Shown piece by piece: positions 45,591 to 54,586 of a DNA stretch of 64,000 bases (position 1 is the stretch's first letter; every line of letters starts with the position of its first letter). This DNA comes from Streptomyces graminofaciens (GTDB taxonomy: Bacteria; Actinomycetota; Actinomycetes; Streptomycetales; Streptomycetaceae), in NCBI RefSeq assembly GCF_030294945.1, contig NZ_AP018448.1, positions 3,596,001-3,660,000 on the forward strand, read 5' to 3'. The position numbers were made by a program, and so were the translations under genes. The notes under the pieces were generated by a model. That model saw nothing but the letters and a program-made list of their open reading frames with translations, was not told the DNA's origin and searched no databases.

Positions 45591-45607
45591 GTGCCGCAGG
45601 GCGGCAC
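45591..45607. promoter_or_regulatory. Palindromic operator, copy 4 (LuxE operon / second MFS)
   Basis: The sequence gtgccgcagggcggcac is an inverted repeat identical in both 7-bp arms to copy 2. It lies 84 bp from the LuxE-like start and 107 bp from the MFS start, in a divergent promoter region. Confidence 0.75.
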
Positions 45608-45713
45608 ATGGAGACTTCCGCCGGTGACCGGAGCACTACAGTCCCCGCTCAGTCCTCCTACCGTGTGTCCTGGATCACTGAGCATCCGGGCCTGGCCGGA
45701 AGCGAGCCGCTCC

Positions 45714-47048
45714 ATGTCCGAGATCACCAGCGATACCGAACGGGTCGGCGCCACCGCGACGAGCACGCCCGCCGCCGCACGGAAATCCTCCGCGTCGCGG
45801 GTCGCCGTCGCGAGCCTCGTCGGCACGATCATCGAGTACTACGACTTCGCCGTGTACGGTACGGCCGCCGCCCTCGTCCTCGGCCCGGCCTTCTTCCCCT
45901 CCGGCAACGCCACGCTGTCCACGCTGGCCGCCTTCCTCACCGTCGCCGCCGCGTTCGTGGCCCGACCGGTCGGCGTGGTGGTGTTCGGGAGCATCGGCGA
46001 CCGGCTCGGCCGCAAGCGTGCCCTCTTCCTCTCCCTGGTCCTGATGGGCCTGTCCACGGTCGGCGTCGGACTGCTGCCCACCTACGAGACCGCGGGCCTC
46101 GTCGCCCCCGTGCTCCTGATCGTCCTGCGCCTGCTGCAGGGCGTGAGCATGGGCGGTGAGTGGGGCGGAGCCGTGCTGCTGGCCGCGGAGCACGCGCCTC
46201 CCGGCCGCCGCGCGTTGTACGCGTCGATCCCGCAGGCCGGCCCGGCACTCGGCTTCCTGCTGTCCAGCGCCGTGATCCTGCCGACGCTGGCGATCGTGGG
46301 CAAGGACGGCTTCGCCGAATGGGCCTGGCGTGTCCCGTTCCTGCTGAGCACCGCCCTGATCGCCGTCGGCCTCTGGGTCCGGTCCCGGGTCGCCGAGTCC
46401 CCCGTGTTCGACGAGCGGTCCACCGGCGACCCCGCCCGCTTCCCGCTCGGCGTCCTGATCAGGGAGTACCCCGGCAAGCTGCTCCTCGGCACGGGCGCGG
46501 CGATCGGCGGTTCCGCGATCTACTACCTGACGACCGTCTACAGCCTCTCCTACGGGCCGACTGCCCTCGGCATCCCGCAGCCCACGATGCTGACCGCCGC
46601 GAGCATCGCCGCCGCGGCCGACGCGGCCGTCACCGTGCCGGTGGCGATCATGGCCGACCGGGTCGGCAGACGCCCGGTGATGCTGGCCGGCGCGGCGGGG
46701 TGCGCCCTGTGGGCCCTGCCCATGTTCGGCTCCCTGCAGACCGGCAACGCCATACTGATCACCGGGGCCTTCACCATCGGGCTCGTGCTGTTCGTCATGA
46801 TGTTCGCGCCCATGGCCGCGTTCCTGCCGGAGCTGTTCCCGGCCCGGCTGCGCTACACCGGAGCCTCGGCGACCTTCATCCTCGCCGTCACCCTCGGCGG
46901 TGGCTTCGCCCCGCTGGTCGCCACCTGGCTGACCTCGCACTGGCAGTCGCCGTTCGTCCTCGGCCTCTACGCCGGCGTGCTGTGCCTGGTCAGCCTGGGC
47001 TGTGTCCTGGCCCTGCCCGAGACCCGCGACAAGGACTTCAGCGTGTGA
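45714..47048 (+). CDS. MFS transporter, MHS type, paralogue of the 27808 gene
   Basis: The 444-residue, twelve-helix transporter carries the same blocks as the earlier paralogue: IEYYDFAVYGT, RPVGVVVFGSIGDRLGRKRAL, SMGGEWGGAVLLAAEHAPPGRR, FPARLRYTGASATFI, and PETRD near the end. Identity is high over the whole length by eye. ATG 45714 (MSEITSD) is chosen to match the start of the paralogue; the longer frame overruns the operator. Both paralogues lie next to a copy of the same palindrome, so one may import and the other export related metabolites, or they may respond to the same effector. Confidence 0.92.
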   Translation: MSEITSDTERVGATATSTPAAARKSSASRVAVASLVGTIIEYYDFAVYGTAAALVLGPAFFPSGNATLSTLAAFLTVAAAFVARPVGVVVFGSIGDRLGRKRALFLSLVLMGLSTVGVGLLPTYETAGLVAPVLLIVLRLLQGVSMGGEWGGAVLLAAEHAPPGRRALYASIPQAGPALGFLLSSAVILPTLAIVGKDGFAEWAWRVPFLLSTALIAVGLWVRSRVAESPVFDERSTGDPARFPLGVLIREYPGKLLLGTGAAIGGSAIYYLTTVYSLSYGPTALGIPQPTMLTAASIAAAADAAVTVPVAIMADRVGRRPVMLAGAAGCALWALPMFGSLQTGNAILITGAFTIGLVLFVMMFAPMAAFLPELFPARLRYTGASATFILAVTLGGGFAPLVATWLTSHWQSPFVLGLYAGVLCLVSLGCVLALPETRDKDFSV

Positions 47049-47058
47049 CGCAGCTCGG

Positions 47059-48414
47059 TCAAACCAATTCGGGTCGTGGTTCCAGTTGCCGTAGCGGTGC
47101 GGCCTTCGGGTCCCAGAGTCTGGTGGTCCGTATGTAGCCGTAGACCACCGAGGCCATCGCCAGAAGGAGAAGTGGTCCGAACATCCACGGGTGTTCGGCC
47201 ATCTCCACCGGCAGATAGCGATAGGACGTCAGGAGCGCGGCGAAGACCGCTGTGCCATAGGCGACCAGCTGGATTCCCGACCGGTCCCAGCCACGCTGGA
47301 GCGAGCGCAGCGCCGCCTCGATCGTGACGGCGAACACCACGCCGGCGATGAGGTCCACACCGTAGTGGTAGCCGAATCCCAGCGTCGCGGTGAGCGTGGC
47401 GATCAGCCAGAACGTGCCCGCGAATCGCAGAGCCCGTGGGCCGTTGCGGGAATGGATGAAGATCGCGGTGGCCCACGCCGTGTGCAGACTGGGCATGCAG
47501 TTGCGCGGGGTGATGTCGTCGAACGACATCGGGTGCGGGGTGGTGACCGGTAGCGGCGCGTCCGGCCACAGGAGAGCCGCGGCCCACTGCTCGCCGCCGG
47601 TGCCGAACGCGCCGGTGCCGTAGGCGAGGATCGGTCCGACCACCGGGTAGATCATGTAGATGCCCGGCCCGAGGAGGCCGATGACCAGAAAAGTGCGGAC
47701 CAGATGGTGGCTCGGGAAGCGGCGCTCGACCGCCACGGTACGCAGCTGGTAGAGCGCGACGGCGACCGCGGCCACCGCGAGTTGCCCGTAGACGAGGTCG
47801 AGGAGAAGTTCGCCGAACGGGCCCGTGGCCCTGACCAGCCGGCCCATCAGCCACGACGGGTTGCCCAGCGCGTGATCGGCGGTCGCCATGTACGGGTCGA
47901 GCACCGCCGGGCGGGTCTTCGCCGTGATCAGCAGCCAGGTGTCACCGGTCTTGCGGCCGGCCACCAGCAGCAGGCCCAGCCCGACGCCCTTCAGCAGCAG
48001 GACACGTTCCGGGCCGGTGCGGCGCGTGAGGGCGATGACCGCGTAGCCCAGCATGACCCACAACGCGCCGTTGCCGAAGGTCATCTTGGCGTCGAGAGCC
48101 CATCGCGCCAGAAAGAAGGGGATGTCGACGGCGATCGCGACACCGGCGGCGATGAACCGCTCCCGCCAGGAGAGCACCACCATCATCAACGCCATTCCGG
48201 CATACAACAGCGGCCCCGACGCGGGGGGAAATATCAGCTCTTGCACCTGGTTGGTGATCGGCCCAGGCAGGCCGTAGCGGCGCGCGGAAATCTCCAGCGC
48301 GATGAGGAATCCGAGGCCCGCCACACCCCCCGTGGTCCACAGGATCGCCCGTGGCTGACGCCATAGGGCGAACGCCGGTCTGCCTTTTATTCGCGAAAAC
48401 ACCCGCGATGCCAT
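47059..48414 (-). CDS. PAP2-superfamily polytopic membrane phosphatase-like protein
   Basis: The 451-residue protein has about ten hydrophobic segments and the PAP2 active-site signature in its second half: MPSLHTAWA (C2-type His) and FGYHYGVDLIAGV (C3-type His/Asp). Such proteins in actinobacteria resemble inositol phosphorylceramide synthase or phospholipid phosphatases acting at the outer membrane face. A long N-terminal membrane region precedes the catalytic part. ATG 48414 is chosen over TTG 48423. It converges with the MFS gene with only ten bases between, and faces the decayed two-component locus. Confidence 0.85.
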   Translation of the reverse strand: MASRVFSRIKGRPAFALWRQPRAILWTTGGVAGLGFLIALEISARRYGLPGPITNQVQELIFPPASGPLLYAGMALMMVVLSWRERFIAAGVAIAVDIPFFLARWALDAKMTFGNGALWVMLGYAVIALTRRTGPERVLLLKGVGLGLLLVAGRKTGDTWLLITAKTRPAVLDPYMATADHALGNPSWLMGRLVRATGPFGELLLDLVYGQLAVAAVAVALYQLRTVAVERRFPSHHLVRTFLVIGLLGPGIYMIYPVVGPILAYGTGAFGTGGEQWAAALLWPDAPLPVTTPHPMSFDDITPRNCMPSLHTAWATAIFIHSRNGPRALRFAGTFWLIATLTATLGFGYHYGVDLIAGVVFAVTIEAALRSLQRGWDRSGIQLVAYGTAVFAALLTSYRYLPVEMAEHPWMFGPLLLLAMASVVYGYIRTTRLWDPKAAPLRQLEPRPELV

Positions 48415-48641
48415 GGATATCAATTGTCGTCAGGCCGATTTGTCAGTTGTCGGTCAAGTCATGAGTTCGATCGGTCATGTTATCGGAGCGGTGCAAGTGG
48501 GTTTCGACGGCGCCGGCGGGGCCGCGCACCGGCATCAAGTAGGAGTGCCTGCGCCCGCGCCTGGTTCCATGGCCTATTGCGACCTTCCACGGCTCAGCTC
48601 CCGCACAGCCTCCGCACAGCCCCCGGAGCGAAGATCAGGAC

Positions 48642-49434
48642 ATGACTGGTACCTCTGCGGGCCGGCAGGGCACGGTTCGTGTGCTGATCGTCGATGACGA
48701 GCCCGAGCTCACCGAGTTGTTGTCCGCGGCCGTCACCGAAGCGGGATGGCGGCCCTTCGCGGCGCCGGACGGGCCAGCGCCCTGAGGCTCGCGCGTGGCT
48801 GCGCCCCGCACATCGTCGTACTCGACGGGATGCTGCCCGATGTGGACGGGGTGCAGGTACTGCGCCGGCTCAGACGCGAGAACGCGCGGCTGCCCGTACT
48901 GATGCTCACCGCCCGGGACGCGCTGGAACACCGCGACTCGGCGAGGGGCGGCCGTCGCGGTCCGCCGAGGTCAACCTGGCGACACTGGTCGCCGAGGCCG
49001 TGTGGGACGCGCAGGCCGCGGGCGGCGACCACGACTGGCAGCTCGCACTGCGCCTCGACATCCCCGCCTCGGTCGTCGGCGAGGCGTCCCGGCTCCACCA
49101 GGTGGTGGCCAACCTCCTGGCCAACGCGCGGGTCCACACCCCCAAGGGCACGAAGATCACCGTCGTCGTGGAGGCCACGGACACCCATGGCGTCATCAGG
49201 GTCCGCGACAACGGGCCCGGCATCCCCCCGGTCCTCCTCCCCTCGGTCTTCGAACGCTTCACCCGCACCGACGCCTCCCGCTCCCGCGCCCCCGGCGCGG
49301 AGGGCGGCGCCGGCCTGGGCCTGGCCATCGCCGCGGCCATCACCGAGGCGCACGGCGGCCGCATCGACGTCGAGAGCGAGCCGGGGCGCACGGAGTTCAC
49401 GGTCACGCTTCCCGTCGTCGACCGGCCCCGCTGA
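48642..49434 (+). pseudogene. Remnant of a two-component system: receiver start fused to kinase ATPase end
   Basis: From ATG 48642 the frame reads a response-regulator N-terminus (VRVLIVDDEPELTELLSAA). After about 43 codons it stops, but the next frame continues the receiver (ALRLARGCAPHIVVLDGMLP, LPVLMLTARDAL), consistent with loss of one G near 48770. Around 48940-48960 the sequence jumps to a third frame with a histidine-kinase ATPase domain (EVNLATLVAEAV, HQVVANLLANARVHTPKG, DNGPGIPP, GAGLGLAIAAAITEAHGG). The receiver tail, DNA-binding domain, and kinase sensor, HAMP and phospho-His box are missing, so a deletion joined regulator to kinase. This is a dead OmpR-type pair. Confidence 0.85.
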
Positions 49435-49632
49435 ACCGATCGACACCGCTGTCCACGAACTCTCAGCAGCTCCACAGAGACACAGGTCAGACCCGCTCCG
49501 AGGGCGCGTCCGCGCGCCGATCTCGGCGGACGTATCGCCTCCGGTTCAGTTCGGCCTCAGTTGGCTCCCCCACTGTGGTGGTCCTGCGGCCGTCCGCTCC
49601 GGACGGCCCCATGACGAAGGGAGCCAGCGACG

Positions 49633-50991
49633 ATGACCGAGCTCGACGGCGGGGAACCGGCGGCCCGGGAGCCACAGACCGCGAGGAGCCTCCGTGCTCA
49701 CGCGAACCGCCGCGACTTCATGCGCAAGGTCTTCTTCGCCAGTGGCGCCACGGCCGTCGTGACCATGGGCGGCGCGGGCGCCTGGGCGGCGACGGCCGAC
49801 GACACCACGGGCACGGCCGACGCGACGGCGAGCCCCGCCCCCAGCGGAGCCCCCAGTGGCGGCCCGGGCGGCGGCACCGGCGGCCCCGGAAACCAGTCGA
49901 TCACCGAGGACTTCTTCGACCTCACCACCGACGGCAAGCGCGTCGACGACCTGTTCACGATCCACTCCACCGGTGTCTCCACCGCACCCGTCAGCACCGC
50001 CGCGAAGGCCTTCCTCGCCGGACTCACCGACGCCCAGCGGACCTCGACGCAGTTCACCGTGCACTCCACCGAGTGGCGGCTGTGGAGCAACATCGACTCC
50101 TACGACCGCCAGGGCGTCTCCCTCGCCGACCTGAGCGACGACCAGAAGGCCCTCGGCACGGCCCTGCTGAAGGCCGCACTGAGCGCCGACGGCCTGGAGA
50201 CCACCGAGAAGATCCGCCGGATCAACCAGGCAGCCGGCGAGGCGATCGACAACACCGGCGCCTTCAACGAGGACGCCTTCTACTGGACCGTGATGGGCAC
50301 GCCCTCGGCCGACGAGCCCTGGGGCTTCCAGTTCGACGGCCACCACCTGGTCGTCAACTACTTCGTCCTCGGCGACCAGGTCGTCATGAGCCCCTGCTTC
50401 TGGGGGTCCGAGCCGACCTCCATGGAGATCGACGGCGAGACGGTCACGGTCTGCCACGAAGAGGTCGTCGCGAGCCTCGCCTTCATCAACTCCCTCACCG
50501 AGGCACAGCAGCAGGTCGCCATCGCCTCCTCGACCAAGTCGAACGAGTCGAACGAGTCGAACGAGTCGATGAAGGCGGGCGCGTTCTCCGACAACACGGT
50601 CCAGGCGTACGAGGGGCTGCGCGGCAACGCCCTCACCGCCGCCCAGAAGAAGAAGCTCCTCGGCATCGTCCAGGCGTTCGTCGGCCGGGCGAAGGCGGAC
50701 GCGGCCGAGGTGCGCATGGCGGAGGTCCGCAAGCACATCGCCGACACGTACGTCACCTGGGCCGGTGGCACCGGGGACGAGGACGCCTTCTACGTGCGTG
50801 TGCACAGCCCCGTCGTCTGGGTCGAGGTCGACTGTCCGTCCCCGGGGCCGCTCGCGGGCGCGTACGGGGCGAGCCAGGGCGGCTCACCCACCCAGAAGCA
50901 CGTCCACTCCGTCATCCGCACCCCCAACGGCAACGACTACGGAAAGGAGCTCATCAGGCAGCACTATCTGACCTCGCCGCATCACCGATGA
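49633..50991 (+). CDS. Tat-type exported DUF3500 protein
   Basis: The 452-residue protein begins with a long twin-arginine-like signal (NRRDFMRK followed by FFASGATAVVTMGGAGAWA), then a Ser/Pro/Gly-rich linker (about residues 60-90). The mature domain matches DUF3500: STEWRLWSNIDSY, MGTPSADEPWGFQFDGHH, VMSPCFWGSEP, and near the end SPVVWVEVDCPSPGPLAGAYG and KHVHSVIRTPNGNDYG. Function of DUF3500 is unknown; the His-rich conserved motifs suggest a metal-dependent enzyme outside the membrane. It lies just downstream of the decayed two-component genes, which may once have controlled it. A small in-frame SNE repeat is inside. Confidence 0.85.
   Translation: MTELDGGEPAAREPQTARSLRAHANRRDFMRKVFFASGATAVVTMGGAGAWAATADDTTGTADATASPAPSGAPSGGPGGGTGGPGNQSITEDFFDLTTDGKRVDDLFTIHSTGVSTAPVSTAAKAFLAGLTDAQRTSTQFTVHSTEWRLWSNIDSYDRQGVSLADLSDDQKALGTALLKAALSADGLETTEKIRRINQAAGEAIDNTGAFNEDAFYWTVMGTPSADEPWGFQFDGHHLVVNYFVLGDQVVMSPCFWGSEPTSMEIDGETVTVCHEEVVASLAFINSLTEAQQQVAIASSTKSNESNESNESMKAGAFSDNTVQAYEGLRGNALTAAQKKKLLGIVQAFVGRAKADAAEVRMAEVRKHIADTYVTWAGGTGDEDAFYVRVHSPVVWVEVDCPSPGPLAGAYGASQGGSPTQKHVHSVIRTPNGNDYGKELIRQHYLTSPHHR
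50539..50565. repeat. Three 9-bp in-frame tandem repeats in the DUF3500 gene
   Basis: Three copies of tcgaacgag encode Ser-Asn-Glu repeats in a presumably flexible loop of the exported protein. The unit length preserves the frame. Confidence 0.9.
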
Positions 50992-51090
50992 GCCGGTCAC
51001 AGGTGGGGTCCCTGGACGGGAGAGGGCCGTTGGCACGGTGGCGTACGGCGACGCCTTCGCCGACCGGGTCCACGGCCGCTTGCCGCGGGT

Positions 51091-51900
51091 TCAGCTCTGG
51101 GCCGGGGTGAGCACCACGAAGTCCGCCTTCGACGGGTCGACGCAGACGGCCAGTCGGCCGACGCCCTCCGCGTCCTCCGGTCCCATCTGTACGCTGCCGC
51201 CGTTCTCGGTGACCTTGGCGACGGCCGCGTCGCAGTCGGCGACGGCGAAGACCGGGTGCCAGTACGGCCGTCCGTTCGTCAGGGCGAGGTCCTGCTCGCG
51301 GAGCTGCATGAGGCCGCCCTGCATGCGCTCCTCGGGGAGGTCGGCCGGGGTGATGAGGCTGTACGTGCCCCCGCCGCCCGGCAGCGCCATGTCGCTGAAC
51401 CGCCAGCCGAGGACATCGCCGTAGAACTCCTTGGCGGCCGCGGCGTCGCTCGTGTACAGCTCGGTCCAGGACAGCGAGCCCGGCTTGTCCACCAGCTCGA
51501 AGCCCGGGTTCTTCCCGGGCTGCCAGACGGCGAACTGGCCGCCCAGCGGGTCGCTGTACTGCGCCATCCGGCCCCAGTCGCCGAGGTCCCTCGGCGCCAC
51601 CCGTACCGTGCCGCCCGCGCGCTCCACGGCCTGGGTCGTGGCGTCCGCGTCGGTGACGCCGAAGTAGATCATCCAGGCCGAGCGCGCGCCCTCCTCGGTG
51701 AGTTTGCCGAGCCCGGCGACGGTCTTGCCGTCCTTCCGGAACGCCCCGCCCTCCATGTCCTGCGCCTCGTCCTCCCCCACGTCCATCGGTTCGTACTCCC
51801 AGCCGAGCACCGCGCCGTAGAAGGCCGCGGCGGCCTGGACATCGGGGGCGCCGAGGTCGAGCCAGCAGGGGGTGCCGGGAGTGGCGTCGGTGGTGATCAC
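51091..51900 (-). CDS. VOC (glyoxalase/bleomycin resistance) family protein, two domains
   Basis: The 269-residue protein has two tandem VOC modules: residues 8-125 (PCWLDLGAPDVQAAAAFYGAVLGW, GGQFAVWQPG) and 140-265 (SWTELYTSDAAAAKEFYGDVLGW, HPVFAVADCDAAVAKVTENGG). This type is widespread in streptomycetes as small-molecule binding or modification proteins; no substrate can be named. It is convergent with the DUF3500 gene. Confidence 0.9.
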   Translation of the reverse strand: MITTDATPGTPCWLDLGAPDVQAAAAFYGAVLGWEYEPMDVGEDEAQDMEGGAFRKDGKTVAGLGKLTEEGARSAWMIYFGVTDADATTQAVERAGGTVRVAPRDLGDWGRMAQYSDPLGGQFAVWQPGKNPGFELVDKPGSLSWTELYTSDAAAAKEFYGDVLGWRFSDMALPGGGGTYSLITPADLPEERMQGGLMQLREQDLALTNGRPYWHPVFAVADCDAAVAKVTENGGSVQMGPEDAEGVGRLAVCVDPSKADFVVLTPAQS

Positions 51901-52115
51901 GGCGGTTCCCTTTCGCAGGTCGGGTGTGACCTCAGCCTGACATCGGGTACCGACAATCGCGCGTCGGCCGCGGTCACGGTGGTCCGGCGGGGTTTTCCAC
52001 CCCCGCCGCCCCTACCCGTCCCATCCCCCAGGGGCTGCCGCCCCTTCGCCCCCGCCTCGCGCGCGGGAGAGCTCGGGTGGACCGGTTCGCCGGCGGGCGC
52101 GGGATCGTCATGGCA

Positions 52116-52148
52116 GTTCGCGCCGTTCCCCGCGCCCCTTCGGGGTGC
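52116..52148. repeat. Streptomyces-type extragenic repeat, copy 2
   Basis: The stretch starting gttcgcgccgttccccgcgc and ending ccccttcggggtgc resembles the same extragenic element as 33962-34007. It abuts the 3' end of the SDR gene and includes a small stem (ccccttcgggg) that may act as terminator. Confidence 0.55.
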
Positions 52149-52814
52149 TCAGGGTTCCAAGTCGTCCGCGAAGTGGCGGAATTCGTGGCGGTCGCGGTGA
52201 ATCGTCCACAAGGTGTCCGCCAGGACCGCCGGGTCCTTGCGGGGGTGGCCGGGGACGATCGCGCCGGGGATGATCAGTTGGGCCACATGGATGCCCTCGC
52301 CCGCCAGCGTGTCGTGCAGCAGGCGGCCGTACGCGCTCTCGGCGGCGAAGGCGATGGATGTTCCCGCCCGGTCCGGGTGCGGGACCACGGCGGTGCCGCC
52401 GTTGACCAGGAGGATCGTGCCGCGGCCGAGTTCGCGCATGTCGGGCAGGACCTGCCGGACGGCGGTGACGGGGCCGTGGACGGAGAACTCGAGCGGGCCG
52501 ACGAGGTCGTCCGCCGTGGTCTCGAGGACCGGTCGCATGAAGTCCGCGTGCGGCACCGGGCTGTACTGCAGGACCTCGATCGTGCCGAGCGTCGCGTGTG
52601 CCGCGTCGAGGGCGGCTGCCAGGGAGTTCCGGTCGCGTACGTCGGCGGCGAAGCCGCGTGCGGTGATGCCCTCGCGGGCGAGGTCTGCGGCGAGGGCGTT
52701 CGTCCGCTCCGGGTCGCGGGCGACGAGCGCCACGTCGAAGCCCTCGCGGCCGAAGCGGCGGGCGACGGCGGCTCCGAGGCCGGGGCCGGCTCCGATGACG
52801 ACGATGGTGGTCAT
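52149..52814 (-). CDS. SDR-like protein lacking the catalytic YxxxK motif
   Basis: The 221-residue protein starts TTIVVIGAGPGLGAAVARRFG, a Rossmann motif close to SDRs, and has LLVNGGTAVVP where the catalytic Ser strand falls. The expected Tyr-x-x-x-Lys is replaced by ESAYGRLLH, without Lys. It may be a binding or atypical reductase family known in actinobacteria. The longer upstream frame overlapping the next promoter is not used; ATG 52814 fits the domain start. Confidence 0.78.
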   Translation of the reverse strand: MTTIVVIGAGPGLGAAVARRFGREGFDVALVARDPERTNALAADLAREGITARGFAADVRDRNSLAAALDAAHATLGTIEVLQYSPVPHADFMRPVLETTADDLVGPLEFSVHGPVTAVRQVLPDMRELGRGTILLVNGGTAVVPHPDRAGTSIAFAAESAYGRLLHDTLAGEGIHVAQLIIPGAIVPGHPRKDPAVLADTLWTIHRDRHEFRHFADDLEP

Positions 52815-53019
52815 GGTGTTTCCCTTCGGGGCGGTCGGGCGCAGGTGTCGCCCCTGAGGATGGATCAACCGCGTTACGAGAACGGGCATTGCCGCGCGGC
52901 GGGCCTCAGCGAGGTTGAGCCGCGGGCCTGTCGCCGTGGACCGCCGTGCCGACGCTCGCCTCATCGGGCACGCGAGGAGTCCCGTACCTGTCCCCCACCT
53001 GTCAATGTTGGGCACTTTA

Positions 53020-53048
53020 TTGACGACGGCTATCGAGACGCCTAACTT
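53020..53048 (+). promoter_or_regulatory. Promoter-like TTGACG-17-TAACTT
   Basis: In the 310-bp gap before the secreted hydrolase gene, TTGACG (53020-53025) and TAACTT (53043-53048) are spaced 17 bp, close to a housekeeping sigma-factor promoter. It is 77 bp upstream of the ATG at 53125. The rest of the gap shows no gene. Confidence 0.5.
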
Positions 53049-53124
53049 CATCATGTCCCTCCCCGTCCCCACGGCACCGCCCCCACCGTTCCCCACCGCT
53101 CCCCCACACGGAAGAGGTCCCCGC

Positions 53125-54534
53125 ATGATGCCCCGCACCCGCCCCGCTCGCCGCACGACCGCTCGTCGTAGCGCCTGCGCGGCGGCCCTTCTGCTCGCCG
53201 TCACCGCCCTGCCCGCCTCGACGGCCGTGGCCGCCGACACCGCGAGCCACGTCGAGGGCCAACTCCCCTCGGGCGCGACGTACATGATGGACGTGCCCGC
53301 CGCCTGGAACGGCACCGTCCTGCTCTTCAGCCACGGCTACACCCAGGCCGGCTCGCCCAACCCCGCCCAGAACGGGCCGGACGCCACCACGAAGGCCCTT
53401 CTGCTGGAGCAGGGCTACGCGCTCATCGGCTCCTCCTACGCCACCACCGGCTGGGCGGTGACGGACGCCGTGCCGGATCAGCTCGCGACGCTCGCCGCGT
53501 TCAACGACCGCTTCGGGGCGGCCCGCCGCACCATCGCGTGGGGCAGGTCGTACGGCGGGTTGGTCACCACGGCCATCGCCGAGCGGCACGCGGACCGGAT
53601 CGACGGTTCGCTGTCGATGTGCGGGCTGGTCCACGGCGGTGTCGCCAACTGGAACAACACGCTCGACCCGGTCTTCGCCATCAAGACGCTCCTCGCACCC
53701 GACTCCGACGTCCCGCTGACCGGTCTGAAGGATCAGGCCGCCGCCACCGGCGCGGCGGACGCCATGACGGCCGTGGTCGACTCGGCGCAGACGACGGCCG
53801 AGGGGCGGGCCCGGATCGCGCTGGCCGCCGCCCTGCACAACATCCCCGTCTGGAACCAGACGACGCAAGCACGGCCCGCCGCCGACGACTGGGACGCGCA
53901 GCAGGCCAACCAGTACGACGCCGTGAAGGGCCTGCTGAAGATCGCCGCGTTCAGCCGGCGACAGGAGGCCGAGGTCCGCGCGGGCGGCAACATGTCCTGG
54001 AACACCGGCGTCGACTACGCGAAGCTGCTCGGCCGGTCCTCGGTCCGCAAGGAGGTCAAGGAGCTGTACAAGAAGGCCGGGCTGTCCCTGAAGGCGGATC
54101 TCGCCGCCCTCGACCGCGCCCCGCGCGTCAGCGCCGACCCGGACGCCGTCGCGTGGATGAGCCGCACCAGCTCCTTCACCGGCGAGCTGACGAAGCCGCA
54201 GTTCTCCATCCACACCATCGGTGACGCGCTCGTCCCCGTGCAGACGGAGAGCGCCCTGCGCCGGGCGGTCACCGCCGCCGGTTCGGCCTCTCTCCTGCGG
54301 CAGGCGAACGTCGACAACGCCGGGCACTGCACCTTCAGCCCCGCCGAACAGGTCGCCGCCCTGCACACCCTGGAGGACCGCATCAGCACCGGCAAGTGGC
54401 ACGGCACCGACGCGGAGTCCCTCAACTCCCGTGCGGCGGCGGCCGATTCCACGACCCCGGCCCGCTATGTCGCGTACCGCCCGACGCCGTATCTGCGGCC
54501 GTACGACCTCGCCCACCCCGCAGACGGGCAGTGA
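53125..54534 (+). CDS. Secreted alpha/beta hydrolase
   Basis: The 469-residue protein begins with a signal peptide (MMPRTRPARRTTARRSACAA, a hydrophobic core, cleavage after VAA about residue 36). The mature part has LLFSHGYTQ (oxyanion), the nucleophile elbow WGRSYGG, Asp in TIGDALVPVQ and His in DNAGHCTF. It resembles bacterial secreted peptidases or esterases of the prolyl-oligopeptidase-like fold, but the exact activity is not clear. GGAAGAGG precedes ATG 53125, which is preferred over an upstream frame lacking a signal peptide. It is probably monocistronic. Confidence 0.87.
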   Translation: MMPRTRPARRTTARRSACAAALLLAVTALPASTAVAADTASHVEGQLPSGATYMMDVPAAWNGTVLLFSHGYTQAGSPNPAQNGPDATTKALLLEQGYALIGSSYATTGWAVTDAVPDQLATLAAFNDRFGAARRTIAWGRSYGGLVTTAIAERHADRIDGSLSMCGLVHGGVANWNNTLDPVFAIKTLLAPDSDVPLTGLKDQAAATGAADAMTAVVDSAQTTAEGRARIALAAALHNIPVWNQTTQARPAADDWDAQQANQYDAVKGLLKIAAFSRRQEAEVRAGGNMSWNTGVDYAKLLGRSSVRKEVKELYKKAGLSLKADLAALDRAPRVSADPDAVAWMSRTSSFTGELTKPQFSIHTIGDALVPVQTESALRRAVTAAGSASLLRQANVDNAGHCTFSPAEQVAALHTLEDRISTGKWHGTDAESLNSRAAAADSTTPARYVAYRPTPYLRPYDLAHPADGQ

Positions 54535-54586
54535 CACGGTACGGCCGCCCGCCTCGCTGTCGGTGGGCGGCCGTACCCTTGCCACC

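Noticed and set aside
31036..47048. Reading the whole 31-47 kb part as the same biosynthetic cluster
   Set aside because: The hca/mhp operon has its own IclR control site and lacks the shared palindrome; only the LuxE operon and second MFS carry it.
48424..48641. Possible riboswitch or small RNA before the decayed response regulator
   Set aside because: Only scattered short repeats (gtca, tcggtc) are seen, with no conserved fold I can support.
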